Positions 32,912 through 41,594 of a stretch of DNA of 64,000 nt are shown in pieces; positions within the stretch are counted from its first letter, which is position 1; each line of letters starts with the position of its first letter. Origin of the DNA: Longimicrobiales bacterium (GTDB lineage Bacteria; Gemmatimonadota; Gemmatimonadetes; Longimicrobiales; Gaopeijiaceae); NCBI GenBank assembly GCA_951828585.1, contig OX639991.1, forward strand, positions 962,576 to 1,026,575. Direction: 5' to 3'. The position numbers were made by a program, and so were the translations under genes. The notes under the pieces are model-generated. The model was not told the DNA's origin, made no database searches, and saw only the letters and a list, made by a program, of their open reading frames with translations.

Positions 32912-32993
32912 TTTGGACCGGCCACGTGATTGCCGGGGCAGGCTGAGCAACGTGCACGGGCCACGTGATCCCCGGGATCGGATCGAGGACAAG

Positions 32994-34172
32994 ATGAAGG
33001 AGAGGCTGACGCGGCAGTCCGTCGCACTCGCCCTGATAGGGGGCGCGGCCATCTGCTGTGCCTGCACTGGTTCGGCGGACGATTCCTCCCAATCGGGGGA
33101 TTCGGGGGATGCCGAGTGGCAGCTCGTCGAGGATCTGCGGCTCGATGCGAACGTCGAGGACTTTTCCGTGGTCTGGGGGATCTACGTCGGGCCGGAGGGT
33201 GAGATCGTCGTGCTGGAGCCGCAGGACCGACGGGTGCGCATCTACGACTCGGCGGGAACGCTGGCGGTCACGTTCGGGAGGAGGGGAGAGGGGCCCGGAG
33301 AGTTCCAATATGTGGGTCCCGTATTCTGGGCTGCGGACACGTTGGTTGTATGGGATATGGAACTGGCCCGCGGAACGTACCTGCTGACGGATGGGACTCT
33401 GGTTCGCACGGAGGCTGCCCGGTCCTTTGGGCCGGAACCCGGTGCTGCGGGACCGGATAGCACTTACGTGCGCTTCATTCCCGTTGCCGTAGATGCAGAT
33501 GGTGGAAGAATCGGGGAGGCCTTACTGGTTGTTTCAACCGGCGGAAAGAGCGAGCCGGGTGGGCGGCCAGTGATTCTGGGGGTGTCGCGTGACGGGCAAC
33601 CGCGCGTTGTCGCCACGCCTCCGAACGATGAACACCGGATGGTCGTCGTGGCCGGCCTCGGCAATCCGGTTCCCTTCGTGTTCAGGCCCCGAGCTGATAT
33701 TGCAACGGATGGAAGCCGACTCCTGTTCATGACGACCGATCAATCGACCCTCAACCCTACCTACGGCCTCACGCTGGTCCAGCCGACCCATGACACGGTG
33801 TTCTCACGGTCCTATGCGTACCCTGGCGAGCCGATTCCCGATTCCGTAATGGACCGCGGCATCGCAGAGATGGTCCCGGAAAACAACCTTGCCCGCCGCT
33901 TCCGAGCCCGGGCCCGCGAACTCGCGCCCGCCGTTTACCCGCCCTCCGACGTCACGCTCGGTCTCGACGGGACGATCTGGGTGGAACTGCGCCGCACGGA
34001 CAGTGGAACGCCCGTGCACGTGCTGAGCGAGACAGGTGACCCGATCGGTTCTCTGCTCCTGCCGGCGCGATCGCGCATCCACCAGGCCAGCATGACGCAC
34101 GTATGGGTGACGGAACGCGACCAGTTCGATCTGGAGAGTGTGGTTCGGTACCGGGTGATTCGGGGGAACTGA
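32994..34172 (+). CDS. six-bladed beta-propeller lipoprotein
   Basis: This protein has 392 residues from the ATG at 32994. The signal ends with a lipobox (GAAICCAC). The propeller segment with the family motif reads TFGRRGEGPGEFQYVGPVFW near residues 92-111. Other blades include GIYVGPEGEIVVLEPQDRRV, DTLVVWDMELARG and the final ASMTHVWVTERDQFDLESVV. The C-terminal VRYRVIRGN is the usual closing strand. The stop runs directly into a (GA)11 repeat that serves as leader of the following aminotransferase. The ligand and role of this lipoprotein family are unknown. Confidence 0.85.
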   Translation: MKERLTRQSVALALIGGAAICCACTGSADDSSQSGDSGDAEWQLVEDLRLDANVEDFSVVWGIYVGPEGEIVVLEPQDRRVRIYDSAGTLAVTFGRRGEGPGEFQYVGPVFWAADTLVVWDMELARGTYLLTDGTLVRTEAARSFGPEPGAAGPDSTYVRFIPVAVDADGGRIGEALLVVSTGGKSEPGGRPVILGVSRDGQPRVVATPPNDEHRMVVVAGLGNPVPFVFRPRADIATDGSRLLFMTTDQSTLNPTYGLTLVQPTHDTVFSRSYAYPGEPIPDSVMDRGIAEMVPENNLARRFRARARELAPAVYPPSDVTLGLDGTIWVELRRTDSGTPVHVLSETGDPIGSLLLPARSRIHQASMTHVWVTERDQFDLESVVRYRVIRGN

Positions 34173-34192
34173 GAGAGAGAGAGAGAGAGAGA
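34171..34192. repeat. (GA)11 dinucleotide repeat as ribosome-binding region
   Basis: Eleven GA units lie between the propeller stop codon (TGA 34170-34172) and two bases before the aminotransferase ATG at 34195. They supply the purine-rich Shine-Dalgarno sequence, so repeat length could alter translation initiation. Confidence 0.85.
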
Positions 34193-34194
34193 CC

Positions 34195-35454
34195 ATGGCC
34201 CGACTGACACGCAGAGGTTTCCTGAAGACGACCGCCGCCGCCGGGGTCGCCGCAATTCCCGCCGCCGGCAGCCTCGCATGCGGCCAGGGGACGGCAACCG
34301 GCAACGCGGGAGACATCGGAGGCGCTGCCGGAGCGGACGACCCGCTCGGCATTCGCGGCGACTTCCCGGTCACCAGCGAACTCGCCTATCTCAACACGGC
34401 TTCCGTGGGGCCGCTGCCGGTCTCCGTCCGGGACGCCCTGCGCGGCTATGCGGACGAGAAGATGCTCAGGCGCAACACCAGTGCGGGCCGCGAGGCCATT
34501 GCCAGTGCCCGCTCCCGCTTCGCCTCGCTCTTCGGGACCGACGAAGACGAACTCGCCTTCCTCTACGCCACGAGCGGGGCCGAGAACATCATCGTGAGCG
34601 CGATGGACTGGCGGGAGGGCGACAATGTGGTGGTCGACGAACTGCACTTCACCACGACCTTCGTGCTGTACCGCGAGCTGGAGCGCCGGGCCGGGGTCGA
34701 ACTGCGGATCATTCCCGCGCGGGACGGGGTCGTCACCGTCGACGACTTCGCCGCGCGCACCGACGGGCGGACCCGCCTCATCAGTGTGGCCTGGGTGTCC
34801 AACCGCAACGGATTCCGCTACGACCTGCCCCCCCTGGCCGATCTCGCTCACGCCCACGGCGCCTACCTCTACGCCGACGCGATCCAGGCGTGGGGGACCT
34901 TTCCCACCAACCTTCACGACGAAAATGTCGATTTCGCCTGTGGCAACGGCTACAAGTGGCTGCACGCCGACTTCGGCTGCGCCCCCTTCTACGTTCGCCG
35001 TGAGCATTTGGAGTGGATGACTTCGGACCGATGGGGGCACAAGCAGGTGGCCGAATCGCTGCCGGGCCACCAGTTCAGGCTCAAGACGAGCGCGGAAAAG
35101 CTGGAGTATGCGAACCCGGCGTATGGACCCGTGACCGCAATGGACGCGGCGCTGGAGTTTCTGGGGCAAGTGGGCGTCGCCCGGATCGCGGATCACACGC
35201 ATGCGCTGGCCGGGAAGCTGCGCGAAGGCGCCGAGGCGCTGGGGATGCGGATGTTCACGCCGCCGGGCAATCCATCGGCGATCGTCAGTTTTTATCACGG
35301 GCTGGATCATGAAGCGCTGGCCGGCGCACTGGGCGACGAGGGGGTGGCGATCACGTTTCAGGAGGACGGGGCGCTGCTTCGGGCGGCGGTGGGGATGTTC
35401 AACAACCAGGGGGACGTGGATCGGTTGCTGGGGGTGGTGGGGGGGATGGTGTAG
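34195..35454 (+). CDS. Tat-exported class V aminotransferase
   Basis: This 419-residue protein begins with a twin-arginine signal (LTRRGFLKTTAAAGVAA) followed by a lipobox-like SLACG. The class V PLP fold follows: YLNTASVGPLPVSVRDAL, LYATSGAENI, VAWVSNRNGFRYDLPPL, LYADAIQAWGTFP and the PLP-binding GNGYKWLHADFGCAP with Lys in YKW. It resembles selenocysteine lyase/isopenicillin N epimerase-like enzymes. Tat export of a PLP enzyme is less common but known. Its substrate is unknown. It is tightly linked to the propeller lipoprotein upstream by the (GA)11 leader. Confidence 0.88.
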   Translation: MARLTRRGFLKTTAAAGVAAIPAAGSLACGQGTATGNAGDIGGAAGADDPLGIRGDFPVTSELAYLNTASVGPLPVSVRDALRGYADEKMLRRNTSAGREAIASARSRFASLFGTDEDELAFLYATSGAENIIVSAMDWREGDNVVVDELHFTTTFVLYRELERRAGVELRIIPARDGVVTVDDFAARTDGRTRLISVAWVSNRNGFRYDLPPLADLAHAHGAYLYADAIQAWGTFPTNLHDENVDFACGNGYKWLHADFGCAPFYVRREHLEWMTSDRWGHKQVAESLPGHQFRLKTSAEKLEYANPAYGPVTAMDAALEFLGQVGVARIADHTHALAGKLREGAEALGMRMFTPPGNPSAIVSFYHGLDHEALAGALGDEGVAITFQEDGALLRAAVGMFNNQGDVDRLLGVVGGMV

Positions 35455-35460
35455 GGGGAG

Positions 35461-36801
35461 CTACGGCCCCAGCGCTCCGAGCGGGATCACGCTCACCCCG
35501 TCTGGACGGACGTACCCAAACCCGCTTTCCACGATGACGCCCAGCGCCGCGGGTTCACCGCATCGGCTCGTATCGACCCGATCCGCAAACTTCAGCAGCG
35601 AGCCCGCCGCGGCGTCGATCCGGCTCAGGCCGAGCTTGATCTCGAAGGCCGCCCAGTGACCGGGGCCGGCGTCGACCACGGCGTCCACCTCTAGGCCCGT
35701 GTGGTCGCGGTAGTGGTAGACCCTTGCGCCCATGGCCTGGGCGTAAACGCGCAAATCCCGGACCACCATCGACTCAAATAGCAGACCGAACCAGGAGAAG
35801 TCCCGGAGCAGGTGTTCCGGGCCCGCGCCAAGCGCCGCCGTTGCGATCGAGGGATCCACGAAGTGACGCTTCGGGGAGACCTGCAGCCGTGATCGGGACC
35901 GCAGATGGGGCGCCCAAGGCGGTTGGTCCTCCACAACCATGAGGCGTTCGAGGCCCGTAAGATAGGAGCGGGCGGTGTGGTCCGTGATCGAGGCCCTCTC
36001 CGGACCGGCAACGTCGCGCGCAATCGTTGCCAGAGACGCGGAGGTCGCGACGTTGCGGGCAAGGGAACGGAGGAACCGTTGGACTCGGTCCGGGTCTCGG
36101 CGGACGCCGTCGACCCGCTGGAGGTCGGCACGGCAGATGTCGTCCACATAGCCCCGGTTCACTCGCAAGGCCTCTTCGACCGAGGACCCAAGGTGCCCCG
36201 GCCAGCCGCCGACGCAAACGAGCCGAGCGAGGTCGCGGACGGACAGGTCGGCCGACGCGTGGTGTACGGACACTCCGCCGAGCACACTTTGCAGCGACAC
36301 CTTGCCGGTGCTGGAGCCCAGTTCGAAGAGCGACATGGGCCGCAGACGCAGCCTGACGATTCGGCCGGCTCCGGTATGGCGTGTGATGTCATCGGGTGGA
36401 ACTGCCGATCCGGTCAGAATGAAGTGGCCCTTTCCGCGACGCGCATCCACGGCTCGGCGGACGTGGTTCCAGATCACCGGGGCGGTTTGCCACTCGTCGA
36501 TCAGCCGGGGGACAGCCCCTTCGAGCACTAGGTCGGGACTGACCGCGATCATGTCCTGGGCCCTCCGGTCCACCTCGATAAAGACCTCGCTTGCGGCTTG
36601 CTGCTGGGCGGTCACCGTCTTGCCGCAGGCTCTCGGGCCTTCGATCAGAACCGCACCGGCCGCCGCCAGGCACTGTTTCAGTTCCTCCTCGGCGACACGG
36701 TGGGTGTAGTGCTCGATCTCGGGTACGTGCGACGGCGCGGACTCATGCCGGGACCTGTACTCGGTGGCTTCGTCTTGTTCCTTGTCGGCGCTGGATGCCA
36801 T
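35461..36801 (-). CDS. AAA ATPase with DUF4143-type C-terminus
   Basis: This 446-residue protein has an AAA_14 ATPase domain with Walker A IEGPRACGKT near residue 54, VPRLIDEWQTAPVIW as the Walker B region and FILTGSAVPP. The C-terminal part contains YVDDICRADLQRVDG, TARSYLTGLERLMVVED, KRHFVDPSIATAALG and the nuclease-like GLEVDAVVD...WAAFEIKLG. It is the second member of this ATPase group in the window and only distantly like the copy at 24885. It converges with the aminotransferase gene six bases away. The function is unknown; a toxin-antitoxin or defence role is often guessed but unproven. Confidence 0.88.
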   Translation of the reverse strand: MASSADKEQDEATEYRSRHESAPSHVPEIEHYTHRVAEEELKQCLAAAGAVLIEGPRACGKTVTAQQQAASEVFIEVDRRAQDMIAVSPDLVLEGAVPRLIDEWQTAPVIWNHVRRAVDARRGKGHFILTGSAVPPDDITRHTGAGRIVRLRLRPMSLFELGSSTGKVSLQSVLGGVSVHHASADLSVRDLARLVCVGGWPGHLGSSVEEALRVNRGYVDDICRADLQRVDGVRRDPDRVQRFLRSLARNVATSASLATIARDVAGPERASITDHTARSYLTGLERLMVVEDQPPWAPHLRSRSRLQVSPKRHFVDPSIATAALGAGPEHLLRDFSWFGLLFESMVVRDLRVYAQAMGARVYHYRDHTGLEVDAVVDAGPGHWAAFEIKLGLSRIDAAAGSLLKFADRVDTSRCGEPAALGVIVESGFGYVRPDGVSVIPLGALGP

Positions 36802-36869
36802 GCTGAACCCTGCCGGATGACAATGGTGAACTTGGCGTGATGAAGGAGACTAACAGCCCGGAGACATGT

Positions 36870-36938
36870 TTTCAACGCCTACAGAGACAAGATTTCAACG
36901 CAAATGCAGACAGAGTTTCAACGATTGCGGAGACAGAC
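36870..36938. repeat. three tandem 23-base repeats (TTTCAACG)
   Basis: TTTCAACG begins units at 36870, 36893 and 36916, each 23 bases, with the shared half AGACA towards the end of each unit. They lie in the leader of the gap between the divergent ATPase and GcvT-like genes and look iteron-like. Confidence 0.88.
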
Positions 36939-36976
36939 ATTCGGCGAAGGGCCAAAGGGCCCGTGGACTAACACCT

Positions 36977-37034
36977 TGCCTGTCCAGCGCCTCGCCGCTC
37001 TCGGTGTTCACGCGGATTTGTCCACGGACTGATA
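36977..37034 (-). repeat. copy of a 57-base dispersed repeat
   Basis: Read on the minus strand, this begins CAGTCCGTGGACAAA and continues with CACCGAGAGCGGCGAGGCGC. It matches copies at 38311-38370 and 54689-54746. It ends ten bases before the GcvT-like start. A half copy of the same leading motif lies at 36957-36970 in the opposite orientation. Confidence 0.8.
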
Positions 37035-37043
37035 ACTTCCCCC

Positions 37044-38237
37044 ATGCTCCTCGAGACCCCCTTCCACCCCCGCACCGCCCCTCTCTGCCACGGCCGCCGC
37101 TGGCGCAACTGGTCCGGGTATGCCAGCGCACTCAGCTACGAGCCCGGCCACGAGTACGAGTACTATGCGGTGCGCAGCGGCGCGGCGCTGTTCGACGTCT
37201 CACCGCTGCGCAAGTACGAAGTTTCCGGCGCGGATGCCGCCGCCCTGGTCGACCGGGTGGTCACCCGCAACGCACTCGATTGCCCGGTGGGGAAGGTGCT
37301 CTACACGCCGTGGTGCGACGAGGCGGGGAAGATGATCGACGACGGGACGGTCCAGCGCATGAGCGCGGACACCTTCCGAGTCACCTCCGCGGATCCGTGT
37401 CTGCGCTGGTTCCAGGACTGCGCGCTGGGGATGGATGTGCGCGTTCGCGACATCACGCTCGATTTGGCGGCGCTGGCGCTGCAGGGTCCGACCTCGCGGG
37501 AGATTCTGGCGGAGGTGGTGACGGGGACGGACATCACCGCGCTCCCCTTCTTCGCGCTCGCGGAGGGGATCATCGGCGCGGCCCCGGTCACCGTTACACG
37601 AACCGGGTACACGGGGGATCTGGGGTACGAGATCTGGGTGCGCCCCGACGATGCGCTGGGGGTCTGGGACGCGCTGGCCGAGGCGGGGCGCGGCTACGGT
37701 CTCGCGCCCGCCGGGCTCGACGCGCTCGACGTGGCGCGTATCGAGGCGGGGCTGTTGCTGAAGGATGTGGACTACGTCTCGGCGTGGACGGCGTTGATCG
37801 AATCGCGCAAGTCGTCGCCGTACGAGGCGGGGTTGGGGTGGGCGGTCCAGGCGCGGCCCGGGCGGGATTTCGTGGGCGGCAGGGCGCTGGCGCGCGAAGC
37901 GGCCGCGCCGTCGGAGTGGGGCTTTGCCGGGCTCGAGGTCGACTGGCCGCACATCGAGAAACGCTTCGCGGCGGTGGGGCTGCCTCCGCTGGTGGCTGGA
38001 CGGGCCTCGCGCGAGGCGGTCCCGGTCTACGCGCGCGGCAAGCAGGTCGGCTATGTGACGAGTTCCACATTCTCGCCGATCCTGAAGAAGTACATCGCGC
38101 TGGCGACGATTCGGCGTGATTTCGCGCGGCCCGGCCGCCGGGTGAAGTTCGAGTTGACCGTGGAGTTCGTGCGCCACACGGTACCGGCACGGGTGGTGAA
38201 GACGCCGTTCTTCGATCCCCCGCGGAAGCGGAACTGA
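37044..38237 (+). CDS. GcvT-family folate-dependent aminomethyltransferase-like protein
   Basis: This 397-residue protein has the GcvT/YgfZ fold: LFDVSPLRKYEVSGADAAALV, LYTPWCDEAGKMIDDGTVQRM, LALQGPTSREILAEV, VTRTGYTGDLGYEIWVRP, and the C-terminal barrel YAAGLG-like segment SPYEAGLGWAV. A long VGYVTSSTFSP region closes the barrel. The tetrahydrofolate-binding glutamate region is present (GDLGYEIW). It is followed after about 150 bases by two FAD oxidoreductases. That neighbourhood suggests demethylation or one-carbon transfer from an N- or S-methyl compound; the substrate is not deducible. A dispersed repeat precedes its start. Confidence 0.88.
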   Translation: MLLETPFHPRTAPLCHGRRWRNWSGYASALSYEPGHEYEYYAVRSGAALFDVSPLRKYEVSGADAAALVDRVVTRNALDCPVGKVLYTPWCDEAGKMIDDGTVQRMSADTFRVTSADPCLRWFQDCALGMDVRVRDITLDLAALALQGPTSREILAEVVTGTDITALPFFALAEGIIGAAPVTVTRTGYTGDLGYEIWVRPDDALGVWDALAEAGRGYGLAPAGLDALDVARIEAGLLLKDVDYVSAWTALIESRKSSPYEAGLGWAVQARPGRDFVGGRALAREAAAPSEWGFAGLEVDWPHIEKRFAAVGLPPLVAGRASREAVPVYARGKQVGYVTSSTFSPILKKYIALATIRRDFARPGRRVKFELTVEFVRHTVPARVVKTPFFDPPRKRN

Positions 38238-38310
38238 CGCCATGACCAGCTACCCGCGAAGGGCCGGCTTGTGAACGATTTCACAAGCGCCCGCCGATTC
38301 CGGAATCCCG

Positions 38311-38370
38311 GCAGTCCGTGGATGAAGCCGCCCGGACAGCGAGAGCCGCGAGGCGCCGGACGGGCAAGGC
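38311..38370 (+). repeat. copy of a 57-base dispersed repeat
   Basis: Begins GCAGTCCGTGGATGAAGCC and continues GAGAGCCGCGAGGCGCCGG. It matches 36977-37034 (inverted) and 54689-54746. It lies in the gap between the GcvT-like gene and the first FAD oxidoreductase. Confidence 0.8.
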
Positions 38371-38391
38371 GTGACGACAGGCGCTGACTCC

Positions 38392-40011
38392 ATGACCAGG
38401 CAACACGACGTCATCGTCATCGGCGGAGGCCACAACGGCCTGGTCCACGCGGCCTACCTGGCACGCGCCGGCCTCAACGTGTGCGTCCTGGAAGCGCGCC
38501 CCCTTGTAGGCGGCGCCACCGTCACCGAGGAGATCTTCCCCGGCTTCAAGTACAGCGTCTTCTCCTACGTCGTCAGCCTGATGCGCCCCGAGATCATCCG
38601 CGAGCTCGACCTCCCCCGCCACGGGCTCGCCATCCTGCCGCTCGAGAGCACCCTCACCCCGCTGCCGGACGGCGGTCGTCTCTACCGCGACGCCGACCAC
38701 CACCGCACCTGGCGCGAAATCGCCCGCTTCTCGACGCGCGACGCCGAGGCCTACGACGACTACGGCCGCTCCCTCTTCTATATGGCGCGCGCGGTGAAGT
38801 ACCTGCTGGACATCGTGCCGCCCGATCCGGCCAAACTGGCCCCCCGCGACCTCTCCGGCATGCTTCGCCTGGGCCGACACTTTCTCGACCTCGAGCCGGA
38901 TCAGCTCCACCTGCTCGTCAAGCTGATGACCATGAGTGCGGCCGACTTCCTCGATGAGTGGTTCGAAACCGACGTGCTCAAGGCCACGCTGTCCGCCAGC
39001 GGGATCATCGGCACCTTTCTGGGGCCGCGGTCGCCGGGGACCGCGTATGTGCTGCTCCACCACTACATGGGCGAGATCGACGGGCATTTCCGGGCGTGGG
39101 GTTTCGCGAAGGGGGGGACGGGGGCGGTGGCGCAGGCGATCGCGTCGGCGGCGCGCGAGGCGGGGGCGGAGATCCGGACCGATGCGCGGGTGGCACGGGT
39201 GTTGCTGAAGAACGGGCGTGTCAATGGCGTGGCGCTCGCAAACGGGGACGAACTGCATGCGAAGGTGGTCTCGTCCAGCCTCGACCCCCACCGCACCTTC
39301 CTCGATCTGGTGGACGAAAGCGAACTCCCCGACGTTGTAGTCCAGGGCGTGCGCGCCTACCGCTTCCGCGGCTCCTCCGGCAAGGTCAACCTGGCCCTCG
39401 ACGCGGCCCCCGACTTCAGCTGCATGCCCGGCCACGGCCCCCTTCTGCGGGGCGCCGTCTCGATCAGCCCCTCCATCGACTACCTGGAACGCGCCTACGA
39501 CGACGCCAAGTACGGCGACTTCTCGCGCGAGCCGTACATCGACATCGTCATCCCCTCGGCGATCGATCCCGCCATGGCGCCGCCCGGCAAACATGTAATG
39601 TCGTGCTTCGTGCAGTACGCGCCCTACGAGCTGCGCGAGGGCACCTGGGACGAGAAGCGGGAGGCCTTCGGCGACACGGTGATCGACACGCTGACGCGGT
39701 ACATCCCCAACCTGAAGGACATCATCCTGCACCGTCAGGTGGTGACGCCGCTGGACATCGAGCGCACGACGGGGCTGTCGCAGGGGAATATTTTCCAGGG
39801 TGAGTTGACGCCATCGCAGTTGTTCTTTCTGCGGCCGGTGACGGGATACGCGAAGTATCGGACGCCGGTGAAGGGGTACTACCAGTGCGGCTCGGGGACG
39901 CACCCGGGCGGCGGGATCATGGGGGCGCCGGGGAAGCTGGCGGCGGGGGTGGTGATGGGGGATTTGGGGCGGGGGAAGGGGAGAGGGGCGAAGGGGGTGA
40001 AGACACGGTGA
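38392..40011 (+). CDS. FAD-dependent oxidoreductase, phytoene desaturase-like (first)
   Basis: This protein has 539 residues from the ATG at 38392. The N-terminal dinucleotide fold is VIVIGGGHNGLVHAAYLARAG, followed by VLEARPLVGGATVTEEIFPG. A central FAKGGTGAVAQAIASAAREAG and the C-terminal FAD motif CGSGTHPGGGIMGAPG complete the crtI/PYROXD2-like architecture. The substrate of the non-CrtI branch is mostly unknown. The carboxyl end overlaps the GTG of the second copy (GTGA at 40008-40011). The pair may act as a heterodimer or on related substrates. The GcvT-like protein just upstream hints at a methylated-amine route. Confidence 0.9.
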   Translation: MTRQHDVIVIGGGHNGLVHAAYLARAGLNVCVLEARPLVGGATVTEEIFPGFKYSVFSYVVSLMRPEIIRELDLPRHGLAILPLESTLTPLPDGGRLYRDADHHRTWREIARFSTRDAEAYDDYGRSLFYMARAVKYLLDIVPPDPAKLAPRDLSGMLRLGRHFLDLEPDQLHLLVKLMTMSAADFLDEWFETDVLKATLSASGIIGTFLGPRSPGTAYVLLHHYMGEIDGHFRAWGFAKGGTGAVAQAIASAAREAGAEIRTDARVARVLLKNGRVNGVALANGDELHAKVVSSSLDPHRTFLDLVDESELPDVVVQGVRAYRFRGSSGKVNLALDAAPDFSCMPGHGPLLRGAVSISPSIDYLERAYDDAKYGDFSREPYIDIVIPSAIDPAMAPPGKHVMSCFVQYAPYELREGTWDEKREAFGDTVIDTLTRYIPNLKDIILHRQVVTPLDIERTTGLSQGNIFQGELTPSQLFFLRPVTGYAKYRTPVKGYYQCGSGTHPGGGIMGAPGKLAAGVVMGDLGRGKGRGAKGVKTR

Positions 40012-41579
40012 AGGTGTACGACGCGGTCGTCGTGGGGGCGGGCCACAACGCGCTGGTCACGGCCGCGTTGCTCGCGCGAAAGGGATGGAGCGTGCTGGTG
40101 GTGGAGCGGCGGGGGGTGGTGGGGGGCGCGGCCGCGACTGAAGAGATCTTCCCGGCGTGCCGGGTGGGCCTGGCCGCGCAGGACGCGGGGCTGTTCCGGC
40201 GTGACTTGGTGGCCCGGCTGGGACTCGGGGCGCACGGTCTCGAATGGGTCGAGCCGGCGGCGGTCGCGACCACGCTCACCGGTCATGGCGAGTCCCTCAC
40301 GCTCTGGCGCCATCCGGCCATCACGCGCCACGAGATCGCCCGCTACAGCGACGAGGACGCGTCCCGATACCCCGAATGGGTCGCCTACCTGGACTCGATG
40401 GCGCGCATCCTGCGAGTCGCCCTCGACCACCCCGCCCCACCCCTCCACAACCTCACCACGAGAGAGCGAATCCGTCTCCTGCGCCCCCTCGCAAAGGCGG
40501 CCCGCCTCGGCAAACGCAACGCGGTCGAACTGCTCCGCGTCCTCCCCCTCCCCGCCCGTGACCTCCTGGACGACCGGTTCACCAGCGACGCTCTCAAGGG
40601 CATGCTCGCCACCACCGCGCTGCCCGGAGCCGACCAGGGCCCGAGCGCCATGGGGGGCGCCTTCCGCATGCTCTACCACGCCACCGGCCGCGCGGCCCAC
40701 GGCTTTCGCTCTTCCGCCTTCCTGAAAGGCGGCCTCGGCTCGCTTTCGGAGGCTCTGGCCGCCGCCGCGCGCGCCCATGGGGCCGAGATTCGCACCGGGA
40801 CGGAGGTGGAGCGGATTCTCATCAAGGACGGAGCCGCCACCGGGCTGGAACTGGCCGGCGGCGAGGAGATCCGGGCCCGCTGCGTCGTGTCGGGCGTCGA
40901 CCCGCACCGCACCTTCTTCGACCTGGTGGGCGCGCCCCAGCTGGGCCCCGAGTTCAACCGCAAGGTGGCCAACATCCGGATGCGCGGCACCACCGCCACC
41001 CTTCACCTGCTCCTCGACGGGCTTCCACCCATCCCCGACGCCGCCGAGCGGCTGGCCGGCCACACCCTCGTCGCCCCAACCCTGGACTACCTCGAGCGGG
41101 CCAGCGACGACGCCAAGTACGACCGCTGCTCCACACGTCCCCACCTCGACATCGTGTTCCCCACCCTCCACGATTCCACCCTCGCCCCCCCCGGCCACCA
41201 CCTCGCATCCATCCAGATCCGCTACGCCCCCTACCACCTGCGCGGGGCCACCTGGCAAGACCCCGCACCACGCGACGCACTCCTCTCCAATGTCCTCCAG
41301 CTCCTCGACGAATACCTCCCCGGCACCCGCGACCGCATCCTCGACCGCCGTCTCTTCACCCCCCTCGACCTCGAGACCGAACTGGGACTCACCCACGGCG
41401 ACGAATACCACGGCCAGATGGGCCTCGACCAGCTGCTCTTCATGCGTCCCGTCGCGGGTTGGGCCGGATATCGGACGCCGGTGGAGCGGTTGTTTCTGTG
41501 CGGATCGGGCACTCACCCGGGGGGCGGCGTCACGGGGGCGCCGGGCCTGCTGGCGGCCCGCGAGATCTTGCGGCGGTGA
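40008..41579 (+). CDS. FAD-dependent oxidoreductase, phytoene desaturase-like (second)
   Basis: This protein has 523 residues from the GTG at 40008, coupled to the first copy. The dinucleotide fold is AVVVGAGHNALVTAALLARKG then VVERRGVVGGAAATEEIFPA; the middle has FLKGGLGSLSEALAAAARAHG and the end CGSGTHPGGGVTGAPGL. Its full length and all motifs suggest an active enzyme. It shares the same layout as the upstream gene (e.g. DYLERAxDDAKYxxxS and GLxxGNxFxGxxxxxQLxFxRPVxG patterns) and is a paralogue by old duplication. The gene is the last of this plus-strand run. Confidence 0.9.
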   Translation: MKVYDAVVVGAGHNALVTAALLARKGWSVLVVERRGVVGGAAATEEIFPACRVGLAAQDAGLFRRDLVARLGLGAHGLEWVEPAAVATTLTGHGESLTLWRHPAITRHEIARYSDEDASRYPEWVAYLDSMARILRVALDHPAPPLHNLTTRERIRLLRPLAKAARLGKRNAVELLRVLPLPARDLLDDRFTSDALKGMLATTALPGADQGPSAMGGAFRMLYHATGRAAHGFRSSAFLKGGLGSLSEALAAAARAHGAEIRTGTEVERILIKDGAATGLELAGGEEIRARCVVSGVDPHRTFFDLVGAPQLGPEFNRKVANIRMRGTTATLHLLLDGLPPIPDAAERLAGHTLVAPTLDYLERASDDAKYDRCSTRPHLDIVFPTLHDSTLAPPGHHLASIQIRYAPYHLRGATWQDPAPRDALLSNVLQLLDEYLPGTRDRILDRRLFTPLDLETELGLTHGDEYHGQMGLDQLLFMRPVAGWAGYRTPVERLFLCGSGTHPGGGVTGAPGLLAAREILRR

Positions 41580-41594
41580 ACATCGACTCCGGCC

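Noticed and set aside
38392-41579. Carotenoid biosynthesis cluster with the squalene/phytoene synthase at 31946
   Set aside because: The FAD enzymes are of the PYROXD2-like branch, lie over 5 kb away behind unrelated genes on both strands, and neighbour a GcvT-like protein instead.
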